From: Comamonas phosphati
Lineage (GTDB): Bacteria; Pseudomonadota; Gammaproteobacteria; Burkholderiales; Burkholderiaceae_C
DNA length: 64,000 bases
Direction of reading: 5' to 3'
Assembly: GCF_014637085.1 (NCBI RefSeq)
Contig: NZ_BMEU01000006.1
Span: forward strand, 1 to 64,000
Positions within the stretch are counted from its first letter, which is position 1. Each line of letters opens with the position of its first letter. Both the position numbers and the translations under genes were made by a program. Below are positions 30,957 through 40,996 of the stretch, one piece after another. Below the pieces are notes generated by a model, which saw only the letters and a list, made by a program, of their open reading frames with translations, was not told the DNA's origin and did no database searches.

Positions 30957-33900
30957 ATGGCGAACAACCGCGCCCAGATCCTCATCACTGCAGTCGATGA
31001 GACGCGACGGGCCTTCCAGTCGATCAATGGCAGTCTGTCGCAACTGCGCGACCAAGCCGGTCAGGTCGGCGCCGTCCTGTCCCGCATCGGTGGGGCCATC
31101 GGTGTGGGACTGGGCGTGCGCGAACTGGTGGAGGTGGCCGACCAGTACAAGAACCTGCAGGCCCGGCTCAAGCTCGCAGTCACCTCCCAAGAGGAATTCA
31201 ACCGCGCCGACGCGGCCCTGTTCGAGATCGCCCAAAAGAACCGCGCGCCACTGGCAGAGACCGTCACGCTCTACGCGCGGCTGGCACCGTCCGTGCAGGC
31301 ACTGGGTCGTTCTCAGGCGGACGTGCTGGCGGCCACCGACGCCATCGGCCAGGCGGTGTCGCTTTCCGGCGCCTCCAGCGAGGCGGCGGCTGGCGCCCTG
31401 TTGCAGTTGGGGCAGGCCTTCGCCTCGGGCCAGCTGCGTGGCGAGGAATTCAACTCGGTCATCGAGCAGACGCCGCGTCTGGCGCAAGCCATCGCCGACG
31501 GCATGGGCGTGCCGCTGGGGAGTTTGAGGAAGCTCGCCGAAGAAGGCAAGATTACCTCCAAGGCAGTGCTCGACGCCTTGCTCAAGCAGCGTGGGCGCCT
31601 CGCCGAGGAATACGCGAGCCTGCCCGATACGGTCTCGGGCGCACTCACCCGACTGAAGAACGCCTTTCTGCGCGCTTTCGGCGAACGGGACACGAGTTCC
31701 GGCCTGACCGCAGGCCTCGCGCAGGCCCTCCAATTCGTCGCCCAGCATCTGGAACTGCTGATCGATCTGGCCGGTGTCGTTCTGGTCGCCGCCTTCGGCC
31801 GGATGGCGAGCGCGTTTGCGACCAGCATTGCCGCCGCTCGCGCCGAAGCGGCGGCGCGGCTGGCCAACCTGCGCACACTCGAAGCCGAGGCACTGGCGCG
31901 GGTGCGCGTGGCTGATGCTGCCTTGGCCCAGGCGCGGGCGCAAGGCCTCGCCACCAGCGCCCTGGTCACCGACGCGGCCAAGGCCCGGCTGCAAGCCACC
32001 GCCGCCACCAATGCCGTGACGCAGGCTGTCGCTTCCACATCGCTGCTGGGGCGTGCGGCGGGGCTGTTGCGTGGCGCTCTGGCGCTTCTGGGTGGCCCCA
32101 TCGGCTTGATCGTGACCACGGTGACGCTGCTGGCGGGCGTGTTCTACTCAGCTCGCAATGCGGTGGTCGAGTTCGGTGGCAAGACCGCGTCGATCAAGCA
32201 GATCGTTGTTGCCACTTGGGATCTGGTGGTCGAGAAGGTCGGCGAAGTCGTCAGCGCCCTGGGGCGGCTGGTCGGCACCAACGATCTTTCCTGGGCCCGC
32301 GTGCGCGAGGTGATGGTCAGCGCCGTCAAAACCATCGGCACGGCGATCCGCACGATGGTCAATGGCGTCATCGGCGCGTTCAACGCGGTCGGCAGTGTCG
32401 CGGGCATCACGGCCGCCTTCCTGGTCGAGCATTTCCGAAACGCCTTCTCCGACATCGGCGATCTGGCGCAGGCCTTGGGTCAGGACGTGGCAGCGGCCTT
32501 CAGCGGCGATTTCTCGATGCAGTCGCTGCGCACCGTCCTTGGGCGCCGGCTCGACGAAATGCGCGACTTCGGCAAGGAACTGGCGGGGACCGTGCGCGAC
32601 GCGGTCACCCGCGACTATGTCGGGGAAGCCGCCCAGGCCATCGCCGGCAGCATCCGTCCCGAGCAAAACCAGCCCGGCGTCTTCGGCCGTCCGCAACAGC
32701 CCGCCAAGCCGACGCCCGACAAGGGCGTAGAGGCCGCAAAGTTGGCCTTGCTGCAGGCGCAGGCCGAGGCGGAACTCAAAATTCTGAAAGATGCACTGGA
32801 GCGCCAGGGGCGCCAACTGGATGCCGCGCTCGAAGACCGGCTGATCTCGCTGAAGGAGTATTACGCCACCAAGACCCGGATCGAACAGCAGGAAATCGAT
32901 GTGGACATCCGTCGCGCGCAGGTGTCGCTGGGTGAGCAGCAGCGCTTGCTCAAAACCGGCAAGGATGAACCGGCGCGTCTCAAGGCGAAGGCCGAGATCG
33001 CCAAGCTTGAGGCGGATTTGACGGTCCTCAACAACAAGCGCACTGATGTCGAGGTTGTCAATGCCCGCAAAGCGGTCCAGGCCGAGCGCGATCTGCGTGA
33101 GGAGCTCACCAAGGTTCGCGACGAACTGCTTGATCTCACCGGCGCTGCGACCAGCCAGGATCGGCGCGCCGCCATCGAACGGCAGTACCAGAGCCTGATC
33201 GAGCGGCTGCGTGCTGAGGGGGACACCGAGGGTGTGACCACGGTCGGCCGGCTGATCGACGTCAAATCGGCGTCCGCCGATCTCGCCGACTACGAGCGCC
33301 AATTCAACGATGCGCTCTCTCGGATGCGCGCCTCGGAGGAGTCGATCAACCTGCAACGCCAATCCGGCCTTCTCACGGAATCCCAAGCCCGCCAGCAGAT
33401 CTTGGCGCTGCATCGGCAGACCGGCCAATCGCTCGACGCGCTGCTGCCGCAGTTGGAGGCGGCAGCCACGGCCATCGGCCCGGACGCCGTCGCCCGGGTG
33501 CAGGCCTGGAAGAACGAGATCGCGCAGGTGAAGCTGGTCGCCGACGACGTGGCGGTGGCCATCGACGGCGCGGTGCAGGACGGTTTCGCGCAACTCTTCC
33601 AGGACATCGGAAGCGGCGCGAAGTCGGCCAAGGACGCGTTCGCGGATTTCGGGCGTTCCGTGCTGCAGACGATCAACCGGATTGCCTCGCAGAAGCTCGC
33701 CGAAGCCTTGTTCGGCAGCTTGATGGGTGGCGGCGCAGCAGGCAGCGCTGGGGGCCTGGGCGCGTTGATCTCGTCGTTCTTCGGCTTCGCGTCGGGGGGC
33801 TACGTGACTGGCCCCGGCACCTCGACCAGTGACTCGATCCCGGCGCGGCTCTCCCACGGCGAGTACGTGGTCAATGCCCGCGCGGTGAGCCGACTCGGGT

Positions 33901-34151
33901 TGTCGTTCCTGGACGCCATCAACGGCTTATCTGCCGGGCCTCGCATCCAAGGCGGGCGCTTGGCCTTCGCCGCTGGTGGCCTGGTGCCGGAAGCCCCAGC
34001 TCAACCGGCCACGGGCCAAAACATCCGCATCGTCAATGTGATCGACCCGGCGATGGCTGCCGATTACCTCAACAGCAGCGCCGGCGAGCGCACGGTGATG
34101 AACCTCATCCAGCGTAACGCCACGTCGGTGCGCAACATTCTGGGACGCTGA
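30957..34151 (+). CDS. tape measure protein
   Basis: The 1064-residue product fixes tail length. The N-terminal 230 residues match the tape-measure domain (QILITAVDETRRAFQSINGS, VSLSGASSEAAAGALLQLG, LRGEEFNSVIEQTPRLAQ). Hydrophobic segments lie near residues 360-400 (GGPIGLIVTTVTLLAGVFY). Long coiled-coil parts fill 590-900, and a Gly-rich C-terminus carries FGFASGGYVTGPGTSTSDS. The ATG at 30957 follows GGAGT. Confidence 0.95.
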   Translation: MANNRAQILITAVDETRRAFQSINGSLSQLRDQAGQVGAVLSRIGGAIGVGLGVRELVEVADQYKNLQARLKLAVTSQEEFNRADAALFEIAQKNRAPLAETVTLYARLAPSVQALGRSQADVLAATDAIGQAVSLSGASSEAAAGALLQLGQAFASGQLRGEEFNSVIEQTPRLAQAIADGMGVPLGSLRKLAEEGKITSKAVLDALLKQRGRLAEEYASLPDTVSGALTRLKNAFLRAFGERDTSSGLTAGLAQALQFVAQHLELLIDLAGVVLVAAFGRMASAFATSIAAARAEAAARLANLRTLEAEALARVRVADAALAQARAQGLATSALVTDAAKARLQATAATNAVTQAVASTSLLGRAAGLLRGALALLGGPIGLIVTTVTLLAGVFYSARNAVVEFGGKTASIKQIVVATWDLVVEKVGEVVSALGRLVGTNDLSWARVREVMVSAVKTIGTAIRTMVNGVIGAFNAVGSVAGITAAFLVEHFRNAFSDIGDLAQALGQDVAAAFSGDFSMQSLRTVLGRRLDEMRDFGKELAGTVRDAVTRDYVGEAAQAIAGSIRPEQNQPGVFGRPQQPAKPTPDKGVEAAKLALLQAQAEAELKILKDALERQGRQLDAALEDRLISLKEYYATKTRIEQQEIDVDIRRAQVSLGEQQRLLKTGKDEPARLKAKAEIAKLEADLTVLNNKRTDVEVVNARKAVQAERDLREELTKVRDELLDLTGAATSQDRRAAIERQYQSLIERLRAEGDTEGVTTVGRLIDVKSASADLADYERQFNDALSRMRASEESINLQRQSGLLTESQARQQILALHRQTGQSLDALLPQLEAAATAIGPDAVARVQAWKNEIAQVKLVADDVAVAIDGAVQDGFAQLFQDIGSGAKSAKDAFADFGRSVLQTINRIASQKLAEALFGSLMGGGAAGSAGGLGALISSFFGFASGGYVTGPGTSTSDSIPARLSHGEYVVNARAVSRLGLSFLDAINGLSAGPRIQGGRLAFAAGGLVPEAPAQPATGQNIRIVNVIDPAMAADYLNSSAGERTVMNLIQRNATSVRNILGR

Positions 34152-34153
34152 AT

Positions 34154-35125
34154 ATGGCTTGGACTTCCGGTACGGCAACGAATGCCGCCGATCTTTTCAA
34201 CAAGCTGATCACCTTTTTGACTGCCGATGCGGCGCTGGTCGCCGGGGGCGAGGCCTGGACCCTACTGCGTCGCGACACCTTCATGGCGGATGCGAAACGG
34301 GATTTGGTCGAACTGCGCGGCCCCGGCTCCTCGGCCGGCGATGCGATCTACGTACAGATCTGCCTGTTCGCCGACGCGGCAGCGCCAGCCCATTCAATCC
34401 GCCTGCTCGGCTCGCAGTCCTGGCAAAGCGCCGTCGCGATCAGCACACCCGAAGGTCAGCCGGGCAGCCTGCTGTCAGGCGCCGGCGCGCTGGGCATCGT
34501 GCCGAGGATGCCAGTGTTCAACAGCGCGGTGAGCTACTGGTTCGTCGCCAACGGCCGGCGCTTCATCGTGGTGGCGAAGTCCTCGGCCTACTGGGGCGCG
34601 CTTTACGCCGGATTCTTCCTGCCTTACGGCACCCCATCGCAGTACCCGTACCCGCTGTTCATCGGGGCCAACACCTCGCGCGGCGACAACTACCAAAGTT
34701 CGGATCTCGACATCGCTAACAGCGCCTTCTGGCGCAATGACGGCGAATACGGCAGCTACAGCGCGGCGATCCTGCAGCCCAGTGGCGCCTGGGCCGGCAC
34801 GAACCGCTTCGATACAGCCTACACAGGCCGCACCTGGCCATGGGCGATGTCGCTGGAGACCAGGAAGAACAGCGTAGGGCGCTACGACATGGGCAACCTC
34901 ACGCAGTTGCCGAATGGCGCGAGTCCTCTGCTGCCGGCCATCCTTTACGACTGCGCGACCTCGCGCGCCTTCAACGTCTGGGGCGAGCTGCAAGGCGTGT
35001 TTGCCGTGCCGGGCTTCGGCGTAGCCGCCGGCGACACCGTGACGGTGGGTGGCACATCCCATCTGGTCGTGCAGGCGGCAACTTCCACCAATGCGGCGCG
35101 CTTCGCCGCAATTCGACTCAACTGA
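34154..35125 (+). CDS. virion (tail) structural protein
   Basis: The 323-residue beta-rich product (TNAADLFNKLITFLTADAAL, GSSAGDAIYVQICLFADAAA, SYWFVANGRRFIVVAKSSAY) has no named domain known to me. Proteins with this start are common just after tape measures in siphoviruses with DUF2163-type hubs. It is similar in style to the next protein, and the two may be paralogues. Probably a distal tail or receptor-side component. Confidence 0.7.
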   Translation: MAWTSGTATNAADLFNKLITFLTADAALVAGGEAWTLLRRDTFMADAKRDLVELRGPGSSAGDAIYVQICLFADAAAPAHSIRLLGSQSWQSAVAISTPEGQPGSLLSGAGALGIVPRMPVFNSAVSYWFVANGRRFIVVAKSSAYWGALYAGFFLPYGTPSQYPYPLFIGANTSRGDNYQSSDLDIANSAFWRNDGEYGSYSAAILQPSGAWAGTNRFDTAYTGRTWPWAMSLETRKNSVGRYDMGNLTQLPNGASPLLPAILYDCATSRAFNVWGELQGVFAVPGFGVAAGDTVTVGGTSHLVVQAATSTNAARFAAIRLN

Positions 35126-35146
35126 GAACTGGCTGGAGGCGATTCA

Positions 35147-36289
35147 ATGGCCTACATCACCGGCGCATCGGCAGACATCAACACGCTGCTGACCGCCATC
35201 AAGAATTTTGCGGTGGCCAACGGCTGGACGGCGAATGTCACCGACACATTCACGATGACTTTTTGGAGCTATGGGGCGAACGGCCTGGTCGCGCACGCCG
35301 ATACGACATCGATGGTTTCCTCGGTGGGCAGTTCCGATGCGTACAGAAACCAGGGGGAAACGAGTCTGATCGCGAACCGGGTCGTGCTGACCAAGAACGG
35401 TGTGTCCTACCAACTGTTTGCGGTCAATAAAAAACTCATCAAGAACGGCGTCAGCGGCACTTACGCCTGCCTGGAGGCCTGGGCGTGCGACGGCTTCGCT
35501 GCCGGCACGACTGCCAACCTGCAAGCCAACAACCGCAAGTTTGTGATGATCGGGCCGATGGCGACATCCCTGTATGCCTACCACCTGTTCTCGAACGGCG
35601 ACTTCATCCATCTGGTGATCGAGGAAACCCCGGGCCGATTCCGCCACCTGTCGTTCGGCTTCATCAACAAATACGGCAGCTTTGCCGGTGGCCAGTACCT
35701 GACCGCCGGCTGCCCCGTCGAGGCATCCACGACCGCAGCCTACGCTTTCAACACAACGAATCATATGGTCCCGTTCGGATCGAATAGTCAGGCAACGTCG
35801 CGGGCGGCGCTCGCGTCCAACGGCTATGCCGGCAGCTACGTGCGGGCTGACATCGACGGATGGGCTGTTGGCTGGCGGCTGCTTTCCGCCAGTTGGTACA
35901 CGACCGACCAGGGGGATGCCTACGGCTGCACCAGCTATGCCAACGCGGCTAATACCCGCGCAGGCTACAACGGCGGTGCCACGCAGAATTCGTTGAACTC
36001 ACTGGCCCACGATCTGGCCTATCACTGCTCGCCCCAGAGCTACAACGGCTTGGCACCGATGCTACCGTGCTACGTGGGCATCAATCGCGCCCCTTCCGTC
36101 GGTACCTGGACGCTGCTCGGCGAATTCCCCGATGTGCGCTTTCTGAACATCGCCAACTTCAATCCGGGCGACGAGCTGACCCTCGGCACCGACGTGTGGA
36201 AGATTTTCCCACTGTGGAACAAGGCTTACGTGGCCGGCGCTGAGCCGATCAGCTACGACTACGGCGTGGCCTACCGCAAGGTGGTGTGA
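35147..36289 (+). CDS. virion (tail) structural protein, second of a related pair
   Basis: The 380-residue product (MAYITGASADINTLLTAIKN, GWTANVTDTFTMTFW) shares the opening pattern of a short helix, then beta-rich repeats, with the previous protein. It continues with SFGFINKYGSFAGGQYLTAG and ends in LTLGTDVWKIFPLW, a typical end of such tail proteins. GGAGG precedes the start. No enzymatic motif is seen. Confidence 0.7.
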   Translation: MAYITGASADINTLLTAIKNFAVANGWTANVTDTFTMTFWSYGANGLVAHADTTSMVSSVGSSDAYRNQGETSLIANRVVLTKNGVSYQLFAVNKKLIKNGVSGTYACLEAWACDGFAAGTTANLQANNRKFVMIGPMATSLYAYHLFSNGDFIHLVIEETPGRFRHLSFGFINKYGSFAGGQYLTAGCPVEASTTAAYAFNTTNHMVPFGSNSQATSRAALASNGYAGSYVRADIDGWAVGWRLLSASWYTTDQGDAYGCTSYANAANTRAGYNGGATQNSLNSLAHDLAYHCSPQSYNGLAPMLPCYVGINRAPSVGTWTLLGEFPDVRFLNIANFNPGDELTLGTDVWKIFPLWNKAYVAGAEPISYDYGVAYRKVV

Positions 36290-37972
36290 ATGCCTGACTT
36301 CGCCGGGGCTTTGAGCTCTGCCATCTTGGGCGGCGCGGCGGGCGCGGGCATGAATGCGCTGTGGGACCACGGTCGACCCGGATATTTCGAGCCGGTCACG
36401 GCTGTTCCCGCCATCACCGGGGCGGTGGGCATCATCGCCAGTGGCCAGCCCTCGCCCGAGGCCCTGATCGCCCGCGCGGGCGCGCACTGCGGTTCGTTCT
36501 CGGACGACTACTACCACCGGATTTACCTGCAGCCGTCCAGGATTGAATTCGGCAATCTGGTGATCCCCGCGACCCGTACCGTCGAGATCTGGAATGCGTT
36601 CCTCGACCCGGTGACGATCTTTCAGCTCGACGGCAACACCGAGGGCCTGTCCCTGGGGTTCTTCCCACCCGCGAGGATGCGGGGACTGGAGGATATCTTC
36701 TATGAGGTCACTGCGACGCTGGACGGCCCGAGCTTCGTCGATACGCTGCTGACGCTGCATTTCTCAGCCGGCGGCACGCGGAATTTGGCGATCAGCTATG
36801 GCCGGGTGCTGGTCATGGGGCTGCTGCAGGACTGGCAAGGTGGCTTCACCGAGCGGCTGGAGTGGCTCACTGACGTGCTGACGATGCGCGACGGCGGCGA
36901 GCAGCGGGTGCGGTTGCGGGCCGATCCCCGGCGCTCGTTCGAGTTCGACGTGCTGGAGTACGGCAATGGCGGGCAACTGGATCTGCTGATGAACGTCTGG
37001 CAGTCGCGGGTCTATGCCGTGCCGGTATGGACCGACAAGGCCTGGCTCACAGCCGCGATCCATCCTGGCGACACGGTGTTGGCCATGAGCACCACGGATC
37101 TGGACTACCACGCCGGCGGTCTCGCTATCGTCGGATCGCCAGCCGGCTCCACCGAGGCACTGGAAGTCCTGTCCCTGACCGCCGGGACGATCACGCTCAA
37201 GCGCCCGGCCTTGGGGAACTGGCCCGCAGGCTCCTGGATCGCGCCGGCTCGGCTGGGACGGTTACCCGCCCAGCAGACCGTCACCCGGCCAACGGCGGCG
37301 ATCTCCCAAGCCAAACTGCGATTCGACCTGGAGGACCTGGCGTCGCCGGTGGCGGAGGTGCCTTCTCCCATCCAGTACCGGGGCTACGACACGCTGCTGC
37401 AGCACCCGAATCGGGTCGAGGACGTCAGCATCGACTATCAGCGGCTCGTCGATGTGTTCGACCACGACACAGGTGCGCCTGCCGTGATCGACATCCCCAA
37501 CCGGCCCTTCATCGTGCGCCGCCACGAGTACCTGCTTCCGGATCGCGCCCGGCTCACCGCGATGCGGGGCTGGCTCGCCGCTCGTGCCGGACGGCAGGTG
37601 CCTTTCTGGGTGCCGATCTGGGAGCGTGGCCTCGAAGTCGCCCAGCCCTTCACCTTGGATGCAACGGAAATTCTGGTCCAAGCCCGGGGCTTCGCCACCT
37701 ACTACCAGGCCATGCCCGGCCGGCAGGACGTGGCCTTCCTGCACAACGACGGGTCTTGGACCCTGCGCCGGATAACCGCCTTCGAGTTCGTGGACGGGGT
37801 CGTGGAACGGATGCGAATCGATGCCGCGCTGGGACGGGCCTGCGCGCCGTCGGACTTGCGGATCGTCTGCTTCCTGGAACTGGCCCGGCTGGAGAGCGAT
37901 GCCGTGGAAATATTCTTCGAGACGGATCGCGTGGCGCGCGTGACCTTGCCCATTCGGAGCATCAACGGATGA
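36290..37972 (+). CDS. distal tail-type protein
   Basis: The 560-residue beta-rich product begins with an Ala/Gly-rich helix (SSAILGGAAGAGMNALWDHG), then has a long domain (RIEFGNLVIPATRTVEIWNA) and a C-terminal part with LDLLMNVWQSRVYAVPVWTD. It lies before the DUF2163 hub gene and overlaps it by 4 bases. This position fits a distal tail protein that joins tube and hub. No exact family is recognised. Confidence 0.65.
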   Translation: MPDFAGALSSAILGGAAGAGMNALWDHGRPGYFEPVTAVPAITGAVGIIASGQPSPEALIARAGAHCGSFSDDYYHRIYLQPSRIEFGNLVIPATRTVEIWNAFLDPVTIFQLDGNTEGLSLGFFPPARMRGLEDIFYEVTATLDGPSFVDTLLTLHFSAGGTRNLAISYGRVLVMGLLQDWQGGFTERLEWLTDVLTMRDGGEQRVRLRADPRRSFEFDVLEYGNGGQLDLLMNVWQSRVYAVPVWTDKAWLTAAIHPGDTVLAMSTTDLDYHAGGLAIVGSPAGSTEALEVLSLTAGTITLKRPALGNWPAGSWIAPARLGRLPAQQTVTRPTAAISQAKLRFDLEDLASPVAEVPSPIQYRGYDTLLQHPNRVEDVSIDYQRLVDVFDHDTGAPAVIDIPNRPFIVRRHEYLLPDRARLTAMRGWLAARAGRQVPFWVPIWERGLEVAQPFTLDATEILVQARGFATYYQAMPGRQDVAFLHNDGSWTLRRITAFEFVDGVVERMRIDAALGRACAPSDLRIVCFLELARLESDAVEIFFETDRVARVTLPIRSING

Positions 37973-38772
37973 CCTATCAGAGCATTGAGGCGAGCCTCCA
38001 TTCGGGGCAGCCGGTCGAGTTGTACCGGTTCGCGCTGGGCACCACTGTCTGGTGCTACACATCGGCACGGGATGCCGTGACCTACAACGGGGAGAAGTAC
38101 ATCCCGGCGCCGATCCGGCGCTCGGAGATCGAGCAGACGCAGGAGTTTGGCCGCGCGATGCTGAACCTGGAGGCGGCGCTCGACATCGGTGTCGTGCAGT
38201 CCTTCATCGTGACCCCGCCCGATGGGGTGCTGTCGCTCACCATCTTTCGCCAGCACCTGACCGACCCCGGCGCCGAGTTCATCACCTGGTGGAAGGGGCG
38301 CGTCGTGTCGGTGGTGTTCAGCGGCGTCACAGTGCAGATGCGCTGCGAGCCGATCTTCACGACGCTCAAGCGCTCGGGGCGCCGGGCGAACTACCAGATC
38401 AACTGCCGCCACCCGCTGTACCACGGCGGCTGCAAGGTCAACGCGGCCGACTACAAGACGGCCGGTATCGTCGAGAGCGTGGCGGGGCTGGAGGTAACCG
38501 CGTCCGTCTTCCTGCCCAAGCCAATTGCCTGGTTCGTCGGCGGCCGGCTCATGGCCGCCGGGGCGCAACGGATGATTGTCGCAAGTTCCGGCGGAGCGGT
38601 GACCTTGTCGGCGCCGATTCCAGGCCTGAAGGCCGGAGATACGTTCGAGGCCTATCCGGGCTGTGACCACACGCTCGCGACCTGCGTCGCCAAGTTCGGC
38701 AACCAGCTGAACTACGGCGGCTTTCCCTACATTCCCCTGAAAAACCCCTTCTCGGGGGATGCCATCGTTTGA
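37969..38772 (+). CDS. DUF2163 / BR0599-family tail hub protein
   Basis: The 267-residue product has the BR0599-type C-terminus: CDHTLATCVAKFGNQLNYGG followed by FPYIPLKNPF. Paired cysteines (CRHPLYHGGCKV) resemble the iron-sulphur ligands reported in related hub proteins such as lambda gpL, but this is only a comparison by eye. It should belong to the tail tip complex. Confidence 0.85.
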   Translation: MTYQSIEASLHSGQPVELYRFALGTTVWCYTSARDAVTYNGEKYIPAPIRRSEIEQTQEFGRAMLNLEAALDIGVVQSFIVTPPDGVLSLTIFRQHLTDPGAEFITWWKGRVVSVVFSGVTVQMRCEPIFTTLKRSGRRANYQINCRHPLYHGGCKVNAADYKTAGIVESVAGLEVTASVFLPKPIAWFVGGRLMAAGAQRMIVASSGGAVTLSAPIPGLKAGDTFEAYPGCDHTLATCVAKFGNQLNYGGFPYIPLKNPFSGDAIV

Positions 38773-38781
38773 GGTGCCGCC

Positions 38782-39012
38782 ATGTGGCAATACCTGATCG
38801 TGTGGGTGATCACGACGGTCCTGTCGTCGCTGCTTGCCCCGAAACCCAAGACCACCACGCCGCAACCCGGCGATGTCGATGCCCCTGTTGCCGCGACCGA
38901 CAGCCCGATCCCAGTGTTGTTCGGCACGCGGATGATCAAGCAGCCGAACTGTGTCTGGTTCGGCGACGTGCGCGCGACGCCGATCAAGAGCAGTGGAGGC
39001 GGCAAGAAATGA
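38782..39012 (+). CDS. small tail-tip assembly protein with N-terminal hydrophobic helix
   Basis: The 76-residue product starts MWQYLIVWVITTVLSSLLAP, a membrane-like helix, followed by a Pro/Thr-rich part and PIPVLFGTRMIKQPNCVWFG. The latter piece is the start motif found in gpJ-like tail tip proteins (PIP..FG...), so this may be the separate N-terminal piece of a split tail-tip gene. It overlaps the next gene by 4 bases. Confidence 0.65.
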   Translation: MWQYLIVWVITTVLSSLLAPKPKTTTPQPGDVDAPVAATDSPIPVLFGTRMIKQPNCVWFGDVRATPIKSSGGGKK

Positions 39013-39224
39013 TTGCCACCCATCTCGATGCCAAGGCCCTCGGCTACTGCAACGCTGGGCTACGCCGATGGTTTCCGCGTGACAGCGTGACTTTTGATGA
39101 TTTTCGTCAGCAGGGCGTGCGCACCGACTGGCTACGGGCCACCGGGGATGCAATGGCCATCCGACTGGCCGAGTACGTCGAGCAGCAGGCCCTCTCCGTA
39201 ACGAATGAAGGAGCCAAGGCATGA
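39009..39224 (+). CDS. small conserved tail-region protein
   Basis: The 71-residue product (AKALGYCNAGLRRWFPRDSV, FRQQGVRTDWLRATGDAMAI) occurs between the hub and tail-tip genes in related phages. It overlaps both neighbours by 4 bases. Function unknown. Confidence 0.65.
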   Translation: MIATHLDAKALGYCNAGLRRWFPRDSVTFDDFRQQGVRTDWLRATGDAMAIRLAEYVEQQALSVTNEGAKA

Positions 39225-40432
39225 GCGGCGGCGGCAAAGGCAGCAAGAGCGTCACCGTCGGCTACCGCTACTACGCGGGGATGCATCTGGCACTGTGCCA
39301 CGGGCCGGTCGATTCGCTCAACAGGATCGTGGTCGGCGAGCGCACAGCGTGGTCGGGGTCGCTGACGTCCAGCGGACCGATCGCCATCGATCAGCCGAAC
39401 CTGTTCGGCGGCGACGAGCGCGAAGGTGGCATCGTCGGAGCTGTCGATCTGGTGATGGGCAATGCTTCGGACGGCCAGAACGACTACCTCGCCTCCAAGC
39501 TGGGCGCACAGTTTGGCGGGGTGGTGCCGGCCTTCCGGGGCGTGGTGTCGCTGGTGCTGCGTCAGCCGCAACTGTCGGCGATGAACCCCTATATCAAGCC
39601 CTGGAGCGCCGAGCTCACGCGGATCATCCGGCGCTCCGACGGCTCACCGCAGTGGTATTCGGACAAGGCCGCCATCGCCGGCGACATGAATCCGGCGCAC
39701 ATCATTTACGAGTGCCTGACCGACCTGACCTGGGGCCGGGGCTACAGCTCGGCCGAGATCGACGACGCCTCGTTCCGCGCCGCCGCCGATACGCTCTACG
39801 CCGAGAGCTTCGGCCTGTCGATCCTGTGGAATCAGCAGCAGGACATCGAGGCCTTCATCGAGCGCATCCTGCAGCATATCGACGGCTCGATCTATGTGAG
39901 CCCGCGAACCGGCCTGTTCACGCTCAAGCTGACCCGGGACGACTACGACCCGGCGACGCTGCTGGAGCTGAACCAGACCAACGTGATCCGGCTGGAGTCC
40001 TTCGAGCGCACCTTGCCCGAGGAGCTGATCAATCAGGTTACGCTGTCCTACCACGACCGCACGACCGACAAGAGCGTGTCGATCTCGGTGCAGGACATCG
40101 CCGGCATCGAACGATCCTTGGGTGAAATCAAGGACGCCAAGGTCAGCTACGAGGGCGTGGCCAATGGCGCTCTGGCTGCGCGTCTGGCCATGCGGGATCT
40201 GCGGCAGCTGTCCTCCACCCTGGCGAAGATCACGCTGGTGGCCAACCGCACCGCCGCCAGCCTCAACATCGGCGACGTGTTCAGGTTCTCCTGGCCCGAG
40301 CTGCGGATCGAGCAGTTGATCCTGCGGGTGGCGCAGCTCAGTTACGGGACGCTGACCCCTTTGACTTTCTTTGGGCCTCCCTCGTTGATCAGCATGTTTG
40401 GGGGAGTGGCTGCCAGCAAGGCTTGGGCGTAG
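39221..40432 (+). CDS. tail tip protein (gpJ-like), C-terminally truncated
   Basis: The first ~377 residues are a phage-tail-tip domain (YYAGMHLALCHGPVDSLNRI, LTDLTWGRGYSSAEIDDASF, RTGLFTLKLTRDDYD). Family members run on for several hundred residues more, with fibronectin and receptor domains. Here homology stops near LSYGTLT (about 40350), and the last 26 residues are read from antisense DNA of a RepB-like fragment. So the receptor-binding part is lost, and the prophage cannot make an infectious tail from this copy. Confidence 0.85.
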   Translation: MSGGGKGSKSVTVGYRYYAGMHLALCHGPVDSLNRIVVGERTAWSGSLTSSGPIAIDQPNLFGGDEREGGIVGAVDLVMGNASDGQNDYLASKLGAQFGGVVPAFRGVVSLVLRQPQLSAMNPYIKPWSAELTRIIRRSDGSPQWYSDKAAIAGDMNPAHIIYECLTDLTWGRGYSSAEIDDASFRAAADTLYAESFGLSILWNQQQDIEAFIERILQHIDGSIYVSPRTGLFTLKLTRDDYDPATLLELNQTNVIRLESFERTLPEELINQVTLSYHDRTTDKSVSISVQDIAGIERSLGEIKDAKVSYEGVANGALAARLAMRDLRQLSSTLAKITLVANRTAASLNIGDVFRFSWPELRIEQLILRVAQLSYGTLTPLTFFGPPSLISMFGGVAASKAWA

Positions 40433-40530
40433 GACACGGTGATGTTGTTGGTGGCCACCATCAGTTCGACGCACTCGACCTGGCGCGTCGGTTTGGCGAC
40501 CCGTCCTTTTTCGAGCAGCCACGTCACGAT
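40351..40530 (-). pseudogene. RepB/ParB-family plasmid partition gene fragment
   Basis: On the minus strand this stretch reads VAKPTRQVECVELMVATNNI, TVSYAQALLAATPP and GGPKKVKGVS, the typical internal part of RepB C-terminal-domain proteins. Both ends are cut: right by the Sel1-like fragment, left by the tail-tip gene. A short shared GCTGACC at the left join suggests microhomology. Confidence 0.65.
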
Positions 40531-40544
40531 GTCGATGCAGATCC

Positions 40545-40926
40545 ATCGGCCATTGCCGAAATCGCCGAACGATTGGGCCGCGTGGCTGATGCGAAGCAAT
40601 GGCTTACCGTCGCTGCCGAGAGCGGGGACACGGACGCCATGCTCCGCCTCATCGAGGAACACGATCAAGGTGATCTGGCTCGGTGCTGGACTTGGGTGTA
40701 TCTGTCCCGGCTGGTCGGCACGGACCTCACCAAGGACGCGCACTACGCGATCAACGAGGATGGCTCGGAGTACGACGATGACGTCGGCGGTCCCGCCTAT
40801 GTCGCGGGCCGCGACGGTGTAGATCTCGATCCTCTCAGTGCGGAGCAAGATGCCGCTGCCAGGGAGACCGCGCAGGATCTGTTCGAGCGGATTCAGCAGG
40901 CCGCCGCCGCGGAGCCAGGACGGTAA
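40545..40926 (+). pseudogene. 3' fragment of a Sel1/TPR-like protein gene
   Basis: The frame reads IAEIAERLGRVADAKQWLTV, AAESGDTDAMLRLIEEHDQ, then an acidic end (DGSEYDDDVGGPAYVAGRDG) and a natural stop at 40926. The first part is Sel1-like. No start codon or ribosome site is seen and the frame runs back into the RepB fragment, so only the 3' end of the gene was captured. Confidence 0.6.
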
Positions 40927-40996
40927 GAGACGGCATCCTGGCCTAAGTTGTTCCCCTCCGGGTAGGCAATGATGCAATCCAACCGCTTGAACCGTC

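Noticed and set aside
32148-33857. Antisense open frame of 569 codons opposite the tape measure gene
   Set aside because: GC-rich shadow; tape-measure motifs on the plus strand explain the sequence.
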